A stretch of DNA of 64,000 nucleotides from positions 43,473 through 107,472 of the forward strand of contig JAKSSF010000002.1 of NCBI GenBank assembly GCA_024403235.1, written 5' to 3'. The stretch is from Lachnospiraceae bacterium. Lineage in GTDB: Bacteria > Bacillota > Clostridia > Lachnospirales > Lachnospiraceae. Positions 63,651 to 64,000 of the stretch are shown here, piece by piece (position 1 is the first letter of the stretch; the number at the start of each line of letters is the position of its first letter). The notes below the pieces were generated by a model, which saw only the letters and a program-made list of their open reading frames with translations, was not told the DNA's origin and made no database searches. The translations under genes and the position numbers were made by a program.

Positions 63651-64000
63651 AAATGAAACCGCTTTAACCCTTTCTTTTCCTTGGGAGTCATTATTTCAGA
63701 AAGTTGCCATTCAAGTTCTGGATACAGAAAAGTGCGATTATGAAGTCTGTGTCAATCTATTATTAACGGATAATGCAGGTATTCGCGAATTGAATCGTGA
63801 GAATCGACAAATTGATAAAGAAACAGATGTATTATCTTTTCCTGGTGTATTTTTTGAAAATCCGTCTGATTTTTCTGTTTTGGAAGATGAAAACACAGAA
63901 GCAGATTATTTTGATCCAGATACAGGAGAATTATTGCTTGGCGATATTGTGATTTCTATCGAAAAGATGGAAGAACAAGCGAAAGCATATGGTCATTCTA
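63634..64000 (+). CDS. ybeY: endoribonuclease YbeY, partial (window ends inside the gene)
   Basis: Single-strand endoribonuclease for 16S rRNA maturation. The first 122 codons are visible: it starts MTFYAENETALTLSF and contains NRENRQIDKETDVLSFPG and LLGDIVISIEKMEEQAKAYGHS, which match the YbeY start, the IDKETDVLSFP block and the LGDIVIS helix just before the His motif (HxxxHxxxHGxLHLxxH, partly beyond the end). It overlaps the previous stop by 17 bases and has GAGGAG at 63618. The C-terminal part, with the zinc-binding His residues, is outside the window. Confidence 0.92.
   Translation, partial: MTFYAENETALTLSFPWESLFQKVAIQVLDTEKCDYEVCVNLLLTDNAGIRELNRENRQIDKETDVLSFPGVFFENPSDFSVLEDENTEADYFDPDTGELLLGDIVISIEKMEEQAKAYGHS

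Noticed and set aside
1..64000. CRISPR array, tRNA or rRNA genes
   Set aside because: No regularly spaced direct repeats, no cloverleaf-like CCA-ending sequence and no rRNA segments were recognised while reading both strands.

Overview
The window looks like a chromosome segment of an anaerobic, spore-forming Gram-positive bacterium of the Clostridia, most probably family Lachnospiraceae. The DNA is AT-rich, with Gram-positive style ribosome binding sites. Clade-typical features are the sporulation genes yqfC/yqfD, a class B sortase with BspA-like leucine-rich-repeat surface proteins, purine synthesis using a PurO-type IMP cyclohydrolase beside a stand-alone AICAR transformylase, a tiny Cys/Gly-rich protein of the kind annotated as chorion-class high-cysteine protein, and an Nfn-like gene pair. 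The family call rests on gene content and recall of the families; there is no rRNA or tRNA in the window.

Layout. 1-2408 (minus strand): aroA and tyrA. 2716-9902 (plus): an EF-G-like GTPase, mazG, leuS, then the split purine module purO-like plus purH2. 9955-17162: an accessory island with a lipoprotein, a 129-bp MITE-like element, a surface-protein gene broken by one in-frame TAA, a lipoprotein carrying an LHH-type nuclease toxin domain with an overlapping SUKH immunity gene, an EF-hand/EcsC-like pair split by an in-frame TAA, and an XRE regulator with a mobile-element-type C-terminal domain behind a palindromic operator. 17351-18460 (minus): two unknown genes and the Cys-rich miniprotein, the latter with a SigK-like promoter. 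18596-22948: a MoxR-DUF58-transglutaminase operon, then a large lipoprotein. 25286-34133: sortase B and two LRR surface proteins sharing a C-terminal sorting signal. 34243-37577: probable Re-citrate synthase, an FCD-type GntR regulator and NADP isocitrate dehydrogenase, a glutamate-precursor operon whose promoter is embedded in a 36-bp palindrome. 37708-39627 (minus): an ABC-F ATPase. 39868-46708: a coiled-coil protein, nnr, alr, a MazF-type toxin without an adjacent antitoxin, a CorC-like protein, yebC and metY. 46829-59823: a large acidic membrane protein, a TepA-type ClpP, ftsK/spoIIIE, fhs, a zinc-ribbon/TPR protein, nfnA-nfnB-like genes and rlmH. 59909-64000: the conserved Firmicutes block yqfC-yqfD-phoH-(degenerate pgpH)-ybeY, with ybeY cut by the window end.

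How parts work together. The housekeeping blocks supply aromatic amino acids, purines, C1 units (fhs feeding the formyl-THF used by purH2), 2-oxoglutarate (Re-citrate synthase and IDH) and NADP/NADH/ferredoxin balancing (nfn). The surface block couples a dedicated sortase with two probable substrates. The accessory island at 9955-17162 looks like a contact-dependent or predatory/defensive cassette undergoing decay or switching. The three in-frame stops (12275, 15198 and 57868), the toxin/immunity lipoprotein pair, the palindromic GntR control region and the HD-less PgpH homologue are the observations most worth following up. I did not find a clearly undescribed complete system; the toxin/immunity island is the best candidate.
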